Below, one piece after another: positions 16,124-24,007 of a stretch of 42,147 nt of DNA (the first letter of the stretch is position 1; every line of letters starts with the position of its first letter). Where the stretch lies: NCBI RefSeq assembly GCF_000467855.2, contig NZ_KI259236.1:43733-85879 (forward strand), given 5' to 3'. The DNA comes from Porphyromonas sp. oral taxon 278 str. W7784. GTDB taxonomy: Bacteria > Bacteroidota > Bacteroidia > Bacteroidales > Porphyromonadaceae. The notes below the pieces were generated by a model. That model was not told the origin of the DNA. It worked only from the letters and a program-made list of their open reading frames with translations, and did not search any database. A program made the position numbers and the translations under genes.

Positions 16124-17245
16124 ATGAAGATCGTTTACGTAATCCAGAATACATGGTATGCTGGAGGTCAGACTCGAGTCCTTGTGAATAAGGCTAATTA
16201 TTGGGTGGAAAGAGGTCATGATGTTTATGTCATTACTACGGACCAGGCGGCTCTTCCTCCCTACTATCCTATTGATAAGCGTGTCCATATGATTGATCTG
16301 GGGATTAGTTATTTAATCTTTGATCAGCAACCCTTCCTAAAGAAGCTACTGGTTCTTCCTAAGCTTTTCCTTCGCTGTCGTAATCGAATGCAGAAGGTGA
16401 TCAATGAGATCCAGCCCGATATTGTAGTCTCAATGTTTGGTAAGGATATCTATGTGTTACCATTTGTCCGTACTAAAGCTGTCAAGGTTTTGGAAGCTCA
16501 TGGAGCTCGCTATACTTGGATCTACTCCCGACCAGGCTTACGAGGGGTTATCCAGAATAGTATTGATCTGTGGTTGGCTCGAAAGTTCGATCAGCTTGTG
16601 GTGCTCACCCACGAAGATCTACCGAATTGGGATCTTCCCCATGTCGTTTGTATCCCCAATGGAAATACCTTTAGCCCAAAGGAAAGTGCCAGCTTAGATG
16701 CTAAGGTCGTGATTGCCTCTGGGCGTTATGGTGTGCAGAAGAATTTCGAAAGTCTAGTAGAAGCTTGGGCTATCGTTCATGCCTCTCATCCTGATTGGAG
16801 ACTGAAGATATGTGGACAAGAGCTAGAGAAGCTCGATCCAACGATCAATCGGCTTAACCTCCAGGATAGCATTGATAGGATAGAAGCTAGTGATATGCAG
16901 AAGGAGTATATGGAGTCCTCCATATCGGTGGTGAGCTCTGTCCATGAAGGCTTCTCTCTAGCTCTTGCCGAAGCTGCATCTTGTGGAGTGCCTAATGTCT
17001 CCTATGCTTGCCCCTGTGGCCCCAGAGATATCATTGTCGATGGGGAGACGGGATTCCTCGTGGAGCGTGTCGGTGATCATCAGCAATTAGCAGAGCGGAT
17101 AAATCGTCTGATCGAGGATGAGGATCTTCGCAAGAGTATGGGACGAAAGGCTAAGGAGCGCTCTGTCCTCTTCTCTGTCGACTCAGTCATGCAGCGCTGG
17201 ACTGAGCTCTTCTCAAGCCTTATTGCTAGGAAGAAGAAGCATTAG
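16124..17245 (+). CDS. Family 4-type glycosyltransferase, atypical composition
   Basis: 373-residue GT-B fold retaining glycosyltransferase, GT4-like: the N-terminal donor-free domain opens NTWYAGGQTRVLVNKANYW, and the C-terminal nucleotide-sugar domain has IASGRYGVQKNFESLVEAW and the EX7E element EGFSLALAE (Glu275, Glu283) followed by ACPCGPRDIIVDGETGFLV. It probably adds a hexose to a surface polysaccharide or lipid-linked glycan; donor and acceptor are unknown. Base composition is clearly lower in GC than both neighbours (sample 60-base stretches near 38-50% against about 63% in the TPR gene), with more T/A third positions. The start is preceded by AAGGAG 7 bases upstream, a strong Shine-Dalgarno unlike the other genes here. 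Together these suggest horizontal acquisition or a strain-variable insertion. Confidence 0.9.
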   Translation: MKIVYVIQNTWYAGGQTRVLVNKANYWVERGHDVYVITTDQAALPPYYPIDKRVHMIDLGISYLIFDQQPFLKKLLVLPKLFLRCRNRMQKVINEIQPDIVVSMFGKDIYVLPFVRTKAVKVLEAHGARYTWIYSRPGLRGVIQNSIDLWLARKFDQLVVLTHEDLPNWDLPHVVCIPNGNTFSPKESASLDAKVVIASGRYGVQKNFESLVEAWAIVHASHPDWRLKICGQELEKLDPTINRLNLQDSIDRIEASDMQKEYMESSISVVSSVHEGFSLALAEAASCGVPNVSYACPCGPRDIIVDGETGFLVERVGDHQQLAERINRLIEDEDLRKSMGRKAKERSVLFSVDSVMQRWTELFSSLIARKKKH

Positions 17246-17260
17246 TTCCCCATCCCACTT

Positions 17261-18028
17261 ATGCCTAAGCTGATACTCGTCCCTACACCGATAGGGAACC
17301 TCGAAGATATTACCCTCAGAGCCCTCACGGTGCTGCGAAGGGTGCCCCTGATCTTGGCTGAAGATACCCGCACATCGGGCTTGTTGCTCCAGCACTTCGA
17401 TATCAAGTGCCCGATGCAGAGCTACCATAAGTTCAATGAGCATCAGGCCCTCGATCGCATCTGCCAGCGTATCGAGGCGGAGGGCGAAGTGGCACTCATC
17501 ACCGACGCAGGGACTCCGGCTATCTCCGACCCAGGCTATCTCTTGGTGCGTGCCTGTATCGAGCGGGGCATCGACGTGGAGTGTCTCCCCGGAGCGACGG
17601 CCTTTGTACCGGCGCTGGTGGTATCAGGGCTTCCCTCCGATCGCTTCATCTTCGAGGGCTTCCTCCCGGTGAAGAAAGGGCGACAGACGAAGCTCAAGGA
17701 GATCGCAAACTCCGGCTGTACGACCATTTTGTACGAATCTCCCCATAGACTCGTTAAGACATTAGAGCAACTCTCCCAGTATATGGACTCATCGACCCCT
17801 GTGGTGGCGATACGTGAGCTTACGAAGCTCTACGAGGAGACTGTCCGAGGATCACTCTCTGAGGTCATACAGCACTTCACAGAGCGAGAGCCAAGAGGGG
17901 AGTTTGTACTAGTTATAGGAAGAAATACTACATTTGACAAGGCTAAGGAGGATATAGATCCCTCCCTAGACCCATCTACCGAAGACGAACGACGGAAGAT
18001 GAAGCGCTCAAAGAAGTGGAATAAATAA
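17261..18028 (+). CDS. rsmI: 16S rRNA (cytidine(1402)-2'-O)-methyltransferase
   Basis: SAM-dependent methyltransferase of the tetrapyrrole-methylase fold that 2'-O-methylates C1402 in the 16S rRNA decoding centre. 255 residues. Family markers: LILVPTPIGNLEDITLRAL at the N-terminus, LAEDTRTSGLLL, the LITDAGTPAISDPGYLLV SAM-site motif, ECLPGATAFVPALVVSGLP, ILYESPHRLVKTLEQL and the C-terminal RGEFVLVIG. The usual C-terminal extension is short and basic (ERRKMKRSKKWNK). It begins 15 bases after the glycosyltransferase and is followed by a lipoprotein gene after 10 bases, so they probably share a transcript. Composition is back to the local norm. Confidence 0.96.
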   Translation: MPKLILVPTPIGNLEDITLRALTVLRRVPLILAEDTRTSGLLLQHFDIKCPMQSYHKFNEHQALDRICQRIEAEGEVALITDAGTPAISDPGYLLVRACIERGIDVECLPGATAFVPALVVSGLPSDRFIFEGFLPVKKGRQTKLKEIANSGCTTILYESPHRLVKTLEQLSQYMDSSTPVVAIRELTKLYEETVRGSLSEVIQHFTEREPRGEFVLVIGRNTTFDKAKEDIDPSLDPSTEDERRKMKRSKKWNK

Positions 18029-18038
18029 TACAACAGCT

Positions 18039-18893
18039 ATGACAAAGAGACTAATCTTTGGTGCAGCACTGCTGCTAACTCTGGCTTCCTGTGGGAAGAA
18101 CTCTAGTGACTACAAGACACTCAAGGAGCAGTATGATTCGCTAGCACTCATCAATCAAAACTACGAGGCTGAGCTACACGAGACTGACTCGCTCGTGGCA
18201 AGTGTGCTTACCAACTTCCAGGAGATCTCTTCGGTCGAGGGGATGATCAATGTCAATCCTCGTAATGGTGATATCCAGCGCTCTGAGCGTGACCGTATCA
18301 AGGACAACATGCTCCTGATCAACGATAAGCTCCGTGCAAGTAGCGAAGCCCTCGACCAGCTCACCAAGAAGCTCGAGGCAAGCGGTAAGGACAATAAGCG
18401 CCTGCGTAACACCATCGCCGTCCTCCGCAAGGAACTAGAGAACCAGAAGCAGCGTGTCATAGAGCTCACCGAAGAGCTCCAGCGCAAGAACTTCGCTATC
18501 GGTGTGCTCGACTCCATGCTCACCCAGCGTAATAGCGACGTCGATCGTCTCAATGTCGCTACAGCACAGCAGGCAGAAGCTCTAGCCGCTCAGGAGAAGG
18601 AGCTGAACACCGTACGCTACTGCATCGGTACGAGCTCTGACCTCAAGGATATGAACCTCATCAAGAGTGGGCGCGTCGTCACGGAGAATGCTAACATGAG
18701 CTACTTCACCAAGACTGACCTGCGTGAGCTCTCACAGATCCCTCTCTTCAGTCGTAAGGCTCGCCTGCTGACGGTACACCCTGCTTCGTCCTATGAGCTC
18801 GTCCCTGGCTCTGACAAGCAACTCGTCCTCTATATCAAGAATGCACAGGCATTCTGGAGTAACTCGAAGATCCTCGTTGTCCAGGTAGACTAA
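18039..18893 (+). CDS. Coiled-coil lipoprotein of unknown function
   Basis: 284 residues. A lipoprotein signal peptide ends in the lipobox LASC with Cys18 as the lipidated residue, so it is membrane-anchored on the periplasmic or surface side. Residues about 25-190 are strongly heptad-like and charged (KEQYDSL, TKKLEASGKDNKRLRNTIAVLRKELENQKQ region), predicting a long coiled coil. A roughly 90-residue globular tail follows, with YCIGTSSDLKDMNLIKSG and a VHPASSYEL segment. No named family is assigned, though similar proteins occur across Bacteroidetes. It is followed by a strong terminator and may be a structural envelope factor. Translation coupling with rsmI is likely from the 10-base spacing. 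Confidence 0.82.
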   Translation: MTKRLIFGAALLLTLASCGKNSSDYKTLKEQYDSLALINQNYEAELHETDSLVASVLTNFQEISSVEGMINVNPRNGDIQRSERDRIKDNMLLINDKLRASSEALDQLTKKLEASGKDNKRLRNTIAVLRKELENQKQRVIELTEELQRKNFAIGVLDSMLTQRNSDVDRLNVATAQQAEALAAQEKELNTVRYCIGTSSDLKDMNLIKSGRVVTENANMSYFTKTDLRELSQIPLFSRKARLLTVHPASSYELVPGSDKQLVLYIKNAQAFWSNSKILVVQVD

Positions 18894-18933
18894 GCGTCTA
18901 TACCGACACGTGCGATCCTAGCACTCCCTCGAC

Positions 18934-18993
18934 GAAGAGTCTGTAGTCCGCCCCTCTACCACGGAGAGGATGGACTACAGACTCTTCCTTTTG
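18934..18993 (+). terminator. Terminator after the lipoprotein gene
   Basis: GAAGAGTCTGTAGTCC pairs with GGACTACAGACTCTTC, with CCTCT/AGAGG closing the loop, followed by CTTTTG. Confidence 0.8.
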
Positions 18994-19165
18994 TATCTCG
19001 CTTCTTCCCGCTAAGCATGGTGCTTCACCTCTTCTAAGGGGACAGCTAAGCCTCACCCAATAGTCCGTCCGCCTCTTCGACTGCATCCCGTCGGCTCCCC
19101 TTTCTATATCCTATCTGCTTCTTTTGGAAGCATCCCCCTTCCTCTGCCCTTACTATCCACCCCAG

Positions 19166-19927
19166 ATGAACTATACGACGACTCCTGCTCTAGTCCTTCA
19201 TCGCACCCGCTACAGCGACCGCTATAGCATCGTGCATCTCTATAGCCGTGCTCTGGGGCATGTGGCTGCCCTAGTGCCCGAGGCGTCGAACCGAAAGAAT
19301 CTGATCCGTGAGCAACTTCGTCCGCTCTCGGAGGTGGAGGTCACGCTCAGCCAGAGCCCACGCCGGGATCTCGTCCGGATCCAAGAGGTGCGAAGTCTCC
19401 AGCCACGCCATGCCGTGCATTTGGATCCAGCGAAGGGAGCGCAGGCGATCTTCCTCAGCGAGTTCCTCTACCGCATACTGACGGCTCCGCTCCCCGACGA
19501 ACATCTCTATGACCACCTCGCCACCTCGCTGGCCTTCTGGGAAGGGCTGCGCCGAGGGGGAGCGAACTATCATCTCTGTCTCCTCCTCTCCCTCCTCCCC
19601 GTCCTCGGGATCAGCCCCGAGATCTCGGAGCGCCCCGAGGGAGTAGGCTGGTGCTTCAGCCTCTCGGAGCAAGGCTACGTCCTCGATAGGCACGCCCACT
19701 GCCTCTCCCCAGAGGAGACCCTTCACCTACCGCAGCTCCTGAGGATGACCTATGCCAACATGCATCACTTCGCCTACAGCCGTCAGCAGCGAGGCGTGAT
19801 CTTGGACTACCTCCTCGACTACTACCGCCTTCATCTGGCCTCCTTCCCTCAGCTCAAGTGCCTTCCCATCCTACGCCAGCTCGGTGAGGCAGAGTTAGAG
19901 GGGAAGAACCTCCCATCCCAACCTTAG
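19166..19927 (+). CDS. recO: DNA repair protein RecO
   Basis: 253-residue mediator that with RecR loads RecA on SSB-coated DNA. The N-terminal OB-fold is recognisable from PALVLHRTRYSDRYSIVHLYSRALGHVAALVP and the following EVTLSQSPRRDLVRIQEV strand; the C-terminal helical domain includes the FLSEFLYRILTAPLPDEHLYDHL segment typical of Bacteroidetes RecO. No CxxC zinc pairs are evident. The start at 19166 fits the family opening (MNYTTTPALVLHR); an upstream in-frame ATG adds 14 unrelated residues. It is separated from the lipoprotein by a terminator and followed within 75 bases by a palindrome cluster that can serve as its terminator. Confidence 0.88.
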   Translation: MNYTTTPALVLHRTRYSDRYSIVHLYSRALGHVAALVPEASNRKNLIREQLRPLSEVEVTLSQSPRRDLVRIQEVRSLQPRHAVHLDPAKGAQAIFLSEFLYRILTAPLPDEHLYDHLATSLAFWEGLRRGGANYHLCLLLSLLPVLGISPEISERPEGVGWCFSLSEQGYVLDRHAHCLSPEETLHLPQLLRMTYANMHHFAYSRQQRGVILDYLLDYYRLHLASFPQLKCLPILRQLGEAELEGKNLPSQP

Positions 19928-19999
19928 ACCAAGCATCACGAAGGCCTCCAGCATGTAGACAAATACAGCTCGAATCCACTCCCTGTTATCCATCGCTAA

Positions 20000-20070
20000 A
20001 GGGACCCATTCATGGGTCACCGAAGTCCCCCATTCATGGGTCGCTCGTGCGACCCATGAATGGGGTCTTT
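20000..20070 (+). repeat. Composite palindrome element, type 2 copy F1 (terminator-like)
   Basis: Three units with core ACCCAT-NN-ATGGGT at about 20003-20019, 20027-20042 and 20050-20066. Unit 2 (CCCCATTCATGGGTCGC) is an exact reverse complement of unit 3 (GCGACCCATGAATGGGG) over 17 bases around a TCGT loop, then TCTTTTT: a textbook intrinsic terminator for recO. The linkers GGGAC, GTCACCGAAG and GCGAC match those of the type 1 elements although the core differs. The rest of the 357-base gap to the lrp gene holds a TAATTTTG box (20175-20182) and the lrp promoter. Confidence 0.78.
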
Positions 20071-20235
20071 TTGTTAGGTATGTATGCACCCCTTCTTTGA
20101 GGTGTGGATGAAGGGCTAGGGTGGGGGGCCTTACCGCATCAGAGTGGAAGGTCAAGGTGTGTCGCTTTGTACTCTAATTTTGGTTAAGCGGTCAAGATTA
20201 TAGTCGAATATCCCTGCTATTCATAAGAAGTTTAT

Positions 20236-20243
20236 TAAATTTG
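20236..20243 (+). promoter_or_regulatory. Promoter -7 box for the Lrp-family gene
   Basis: TAAATTTG, 42 bases before the ATG, fits TAnnTTTG. Lrp genes are often autoregulated, but no operator is obvious. Confidence 0.45.
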
Positions 20244-20284
20244 TACTAAATAGGTCAGGTAAAAAGAATACTCCCGTACTGTAT

Positions 20285-20755
20285 ATGAAGAAACTGAATG
20301 ACCTGGATCTCAAGATCCTGAGACGACTGACGACGAATGCTCGTGTCCCCCTACGTGATGTAGCGGAAGGTGAGAATAGCTCTCGCTCCTCCGTCAATCA
20401 GCGTCTGATGCGCATGATCGAGAATGGTGTGCTCACCTCGCTGAAGTACCACGTCAACCCCAAGAAGATCGGCTATAATACCTGTACGTATGTCGGTGTC
20501 AGCCTCGAGCGTGGCTCGCTGTATAAGGAGGTAGCTGAGCGCATGAGTGAGATCCCCGAGATCGTCGAATGTCACTTCACCACAGGTCCCTACACGATGC
20601 TCATCAAGCTCTATGCTATCGACAACAACGACTTGATGCGTATCCTCAACGGCATCATCCAGGGGCTCCCTGGGGTCGTCGCTACCGAAACGCTGATCTC
20701 GCTCGATGTAGCCTTCGAGCGAAGCATTCATATCCCTGATCATCTCCCTGAGTAG
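20285..20755 (+). CDS. Lrp/AsnC family transcriptional regulator
   Basis: 156-residue feast/famine regulator. The N-terminal winged helix-turn-helix (about residues 1-62) reads LNDLDLKILRRLTTNARVPLRDVA with recognition helix SRSSVNQRLMRMIENGVL. The C-terminal RAM effector domain (about 65-150) includes YVGVSLERGS, VECHFTTGPYTMLIKLYA and the GVVATETLISLD strand. Such proteins form octamers and sense amino acids or similar small ligands. The stop codon TAG overlaps the GTG start of xseA by one base, implying translational coupling of a regulator with a DNA-repair nuclease subunit. The ligand and regulon are not predictable. Confidence 0.92.
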   Translation: MKKLNDLDLKILRRLTTNARVPLRDVAEGENSSRSSVNQRLMRMIENGVLTSLKYHVNPKKIGYNTCTYVGVSLERGSLYKEVAERMSEIPEIVECHFTTGPYTMLIKLYAIDNNDLMRILNGIIQGLPGVVATETLISLDVAFERSIHIPDHLPE

Positions 20756-22137
20756 TGGCTCATCCCGCCCCCATACGTTCATTTAGTCTGACCGAGCTCT
20801 TGAGTTCGGTCAGACGCTGTTTAGAGCACTCCTTCCCCGACCGCTATTGGGTGCGGGCGGAGGTCAGTGATCTGAGGCGTGCTGGTGGGCAAGGTCATGG
20901 CTATCTGGAGCTCCTAGAGAAGGGAGCTGGAGGTGAAGTCGTGGCGAAGGTACGTGCCACGATCTGGTCGTCATCATACACTGCTATTGAGCGAGCCTTT
21001 GAGGCGCAAGGGGTGGGTAAGCTCACCTCTGGGATGAGTATCCTAGCGCTGGTGGGGGTCTCCTTCCATCCACAATATGGGCTGAGCCTCAACATCGTTG
21101 ATATTGACCCGAACTATTCCCTCGGTGAGATCGCCCGCTTGCGTCTAGAGACCATCGCTCGTCTCAAGCGACATGGCCTCTTCGGACTGAATAAGGAGCT
21201 TGAGCTCCCCCGTCCCCTCCAGCGTGTCGCTATCATCTCATCTCCCACGGCTGCGGGCTATGGTGACTTCATGCGCCAGCTCCATACGAATGCTTACGGG
21301 GTAGTCTTCTATACGGCGCTCTTCCGTGCACAGATGCAGGGGAGTGAGACGACAGCCTCCATCCTCGGGGCGCTGGAGCGTATACTTAATGTGGCAGATG
21401 CGTTTGATGCCGTGGTGATCATCCGTGGGGGAGGTGCTGTGAGCGAGCTGAGGGCCTTCGACGACTATACGCTTTGCGAAGCCGTGGCACAGTTCCCCCT
21501 ACCCGTTATCTCAGGGATAGGTCACGACCGAGATGTCTCGGTGCTCGACCTCATCGCCCATACGTCGCTGAAGACCCCGACGGCGGTAGCGAGCTTCCTC
21601 ATAGAAGAGCTGGCGGTGGAGCTCGGGGAACTTGTACAGCGCCAGCGTCAGCTCCTCCTTCGTCTGCAGACGCTCTCTATGGAGCGAACGGCTTGGCTTC
21701 ATTCGGTAGCCTCTCGACTACCTCTCCTCGCCCGAGGTCGGCTTGATCGGGAGCGACGTCGCCTCATCCAGCTTCCCTCCCAGCTCACACTCTCGGCGAG
21801 AAGCTATCTCGATCAATCCCGCCATCAGCTTCACTTCACTACTCGTCAGCTTCCGCTACTCACAAGCTATCTCGTCAGGCACTACCGCCAGGAGCTAGCG
21901 AAGAGCCTTGCCCCGCTTCCCCTATCGGTAGAGCGTCTCAGGGAGCGCCTAGGGGCGACCCTCGAGCGTCAGGAGCAGGCCATCCGCCTGGCGCACCCCG
22001 ATGAGGTCCTACGCCGAGGCTTCAGCCTGGTCTCTGTAGGTGGAAGGATCATCACCCGTCGGGAGCAACTAGCGTCGGGTGTCGACCTCTCTATTCGCTT
22101 TGCCGACGGAGCGATCGAGGCGGTGACGAAGGACTAG
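20755..22137 (+). CDS. xseA: Exodeoxyribonuclease VII large subunit
   Basis: 460-residue catalytic subunit of ExoVII, which degrades single-stranded DNA in both directions to oligonucleotides. An N-terminal OB-fold (about 12-110, including FSLTELLSSVRRCLEHSFPDRYWVRAEVSDL) precedes the catalytic core: RVAIISSPTAAGYGDF, VVIIRGGGAVSELRAFDDY and PVISGIGHDRD with SLKTPTAVASFL, then a long arginine-rich coiled-coil region. It starts at GTG 20755, overlapping the lrp stop in TAGTG; this start gives the usual length and N-terminus. No xseB is next to it in this window; the following gene is convergent and begins its 3' end 8 bases away. The small subunit must be encoded elsewhere if present. Confidence 0.95.
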   Translation: MAHPAPIRSFSLTELLSSVRRCLEHSFPDRYWVRAEVSDLRRAGGQGHGYLELLEKGAGGEVVAKVRATIWSSSYTAIERAFEAQGVGKLTSGMSILALVGVSFHPQYGLSLNIVDIDPNYSLGEIARLRLETIARLKRHGLFGLNKELELPRPLQRVAIISSPTAAGYGDFMRQLHTNAYGVVFYTALFRAQMQGSETTASILGALERILNVADAFDAVVIIRGGGAVSELRAFDDYTLCEAVAQFPLPVISGIGHDRDVSVLDLIAHTSLKTPTAVASFLIEELAVELGELVQRQRQLLLRLQTLSMERTAWLHSVASRLPLLARGRLDRERRRLIQLPSQLTLSARSYLDQSRHQLHFTTRQLPLLTSYLVRHYRQELAKSLAPLPLSVERLRERLGATLERQEQAIRLAHPDEVLRRGFSLVSVGGRIITRREQLASGVDLSIRFADGAIEAVTKD

Positions 22138-22145
22138 CTATCCGC

Positions 22146-23246
22146 TTATTCCGGGAGCCTAAGTAGTGGCCAGCCCCGCTTCTCCCAGCTGGATCGCAGG
22201 CGATCATAGAGGGGCGAGAAGATCCACTCCCACAGTAGGAGACGCACCTTGTCAATGAGGATGCTCCCAGCGAAGACAAGGAGAATAAACACCGCAACCA
22301 TACCTAAGAACACACCGACAGGGTGCTCGCTGAGCCCGTGTATATATCCCGTATAATATCCGATAAGGCGCCCATTGCAGTGGATGAGATACACTGCGAA
22401 GGTGGAGGAGGCGATCCAGTTGATGGCTCGACTCTGGAGCTTCAGCCGAGAGAAGGCTAGGAAGAGCGCCACCGCCGTGAGGATATTTAGCGGGGAGGCA
22501 TAGCTAAGGAATTTCCCAGTGAGGGCATTTGCTTCGATTGACAGCCCCGAAATATAACCGTAGGCGAAGAGAGCTAAAGATTGTGCGAAGCTAATCCCGA
22601 GATAGATACCGATGAGGGTGGTGGTCTTGTAGCGATTGATCTCTTCGGGGTAGAGACCGAAATAACGTCCTAAGAGGTAGATTCCACAGAAAGAAATGAG
22701 TGAATAGCCGTTTTGGACACCGAGTTGATCAGAGAGAAAACCGAAGAGAGTGGAGAGTATATAGAAAAATATGAGATAGTTTCTATGCATCTGCTTGTTC
22801 TGCTTCTGGATAAAGCTATTGAGAAGCGGAGCAAAGATCATAAGGCTTAGATAGGTCGGTAGGAACCACTCCTTACTTCGATCCAGTGGGTAGAACGTTC
22901 TTAAGAAAGCTTTGGATTGGAAGGGCTCGAGATCAAGAGCGACGAGGGTTAAGTAGATTCCGATAGTGTAGAAGGCCGCTTGGAAGAGCAGGCTTACCAT
23001 TCCCTTGATGCGCAGTCGTATGCCGAAGTACCCTGAGATGAGGACGAAGACATTTACTCCGACTATGGCAAGAGATTCACTCCAGATCCGCCCGAGTGAC
23101 CCTAGAGGTTGATCATGTAAAGCTTCAAAGGTAGGGAAGTGGAAGGTGAGGTAGTTGGCATGGAGGATCAGTACTAGGAGCATCGCTAGTAGACGGAGAA
23201 GCTCAAAGTTCGATGCTCGAACGGGTCTGCGAAGAGGAGTATTCAT
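22146..23246 (-). CDS. Acyltransferase 3 family membrane protein
   Basis: 366-residue integral membrane O-acyltransferase (OafA/WecH-like) with about ten hydrophobic helices. The N-terminal helix carries the family R-x10-H signature (Arg18, His29 in NFELLRLLAMLLVLILHANYL region), and the next motif VNVFVLISGYFGIRL is also typical. Such enzymes acetylate or succinylate surface sugars using cytoplasmic acyl-CoA. Base composition is AT-richer than the neighbours (some 60-base stretches below 40% GC), like the glycosyltransferase at 16.1 kb, so it may be a recently acquired surface-modification gene. It is convergent with xseA with only 8 bases between stops and no obvious terminator there. Acceptor unknown. 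Confidence 0.9.
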   Translation of the reverse strand: MNTPLRRPVRASNFELLRLLAMLLVLILHANYLTFHFPTFEALHDQPLGSLGRIWSESLAIVGVNVFVLISGYFGIRLRIKGMVSLLFQAAFYTIGIYLTLVALDLEPFQSKAFLRTFYPLDRSKEWFLPTYLSLMIFAPLLNSFIQKQNKQMHRNYLIFFYILSTLFGFLSDQLGVQNGYSLISFCGIYLLGRYFGLYPEEINRYKTTTLIGIYLGISFAQSLALFAYGYISGLSIEANALTGKFLSYASPLNILTAVALFLAFSRLKLQSRAINWIASSTFAVYLIHCNGRLIGYYTGYIHGLSEHPVGVFLGMVAVFILLVFAGSILIDKVRLLLWEWIFSPLYDRLRSSWEKRGWPLLRLPE

Positions 23247-23278
23247 AAAAGAAGATAATGGGTGTTGAGATAAAGAGA

Positions 23279-23312
23279 AAGGCTATCCCTTCACTGTGGG
23301 AGAGATAGCCTT
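23279..23312 (-). terminator. Terminator for the small winged-helix gene
   Basis: AAGGCTATC (23279-23287) pairs with GATAGCCTT (23304-23312). On the minus strand it is followed by TTTCTCTTT. It lies between the winged-helix gene and the acyltransferase gene, so these are probably separate transcripts. Confidence 0.65.
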
Positions 23313-23357
23313 GTGTAGGAGCGGTGATGAGTAGCGTCTAGCCCAGCCTATTGGAGG

Positions 23358-23561
23358 CTAGTAGACGAGCTCGATGAGAAGATCTTCGCCCGACTCGTCG
23401 AAGTGAAGCTTACCTTCCTTAGCTAGCCAGCCAAGGGCAGCATATAGTTCTTTGTCTGAGCGGAGCTTAGTGGCCTTCTTCAGAGCCTTGATATCCATTT
23501 TGCCAAGTTTGTCTAGGGAGTTCCAGACGAGACCTGCATTTGTTCCGATGAGTTCGATCAT
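23358..23561 (-). CDS. Small winged helix-turn-helix protein (DUF2582-like)
   Basis: 67 residues: IGTNAGLVWNSLDKLGKMDIKALKKATKL followed by DKELYAALGWLAKEGKLHF and a short beta-wing tail. This matches the small winged-helix family PF10771 (DUF2582), common and conserved in Bacteroidales; members are thought to bind DNA but have no established role. It is a single domain with no partner. It has its own downstream hairpin. The upstream gap to the antiporter gene holds a type 1 palindrome element. Confidence 0.8.
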   Translation of the reverse strand: MIELIGTNAGLVWNSLDKLGKMDIKALKKATKLRSDKELYAALGWLAKEGKLHFDESGEDLLIELVY

Positions 23562-23736
23562 GGGCGTAGAATAGAAATTAGTAGTTACTGATTGCTCTGT
23601 CGTGATAGTGATGAGCCAAGGCCTAGGATTGACGCGCTTCTTGGCTTCGGTGTAAAGTTACTAAACCTTTTTCAAAAAGGCAAATGAGTACCACCTGCAA
23701 AGGCTGATGCCATGAGGGTTTGGAGGGCCTCATGAG

Positions 23737-23826
23737 GGACCTACGGTAGGTCGCTGAAAAAACCTACTGTAGGTCGTGATGACGACCTACAGTGGGTCGT
23801 CGATGCGACCTACAGTAGGTTTTCCC
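23737..23826. repeat. Composite palindrome element, type 1 copy C
   Basis: Four units with core ACCTAC-N-GTAGGT at about 23738-23754, 23761-23777, 23780-23800 and 23804-23822; centre bases G, T, A, A. Here unit 2 (ACCTACTGTAGGTCGT) pairs with unit 3 (ACGACCTACAGTGGGT) over 16 positions with one wobble around a GATG loop, unlike the unit 1 to unit 3 pairing of copies A, B and E. It starts GGGACCTACGGTAGGTCGC as copy B does. It lies in the 446-base gap between the divergent winged-helix and antiporter genes; apart from a promoter box nothing else is seen there. Confidence 0.78.
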
Positions 23827-23922
23827 GACGGGGTGCGGGTAGAGGGCGTCGAGAGCCCAGCTGGAGTGGGGCTTTGCGCCATGTTGGATAAGCCTTCTCC
23901 TAGCCCCTTGCTAAAGAATTTG

Positions 23923-23930
23923 TATCTTTG
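23923..23930 (+). promoter_or_regulatory. Promoter -7 box for the antiporter gene
   Basis: TATCTTTG matches TAnnTTTG, 77 bases before the ATG at 24008. Confidence 0.5.
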
Positions 23931-24007
23931 GAGGTGCGAATGGGGATCGGTGATGGAGGCCATGCCTCTCTCTGGTATATCCTTGAGCTTAAACAGAACA
24001 GAATAGC

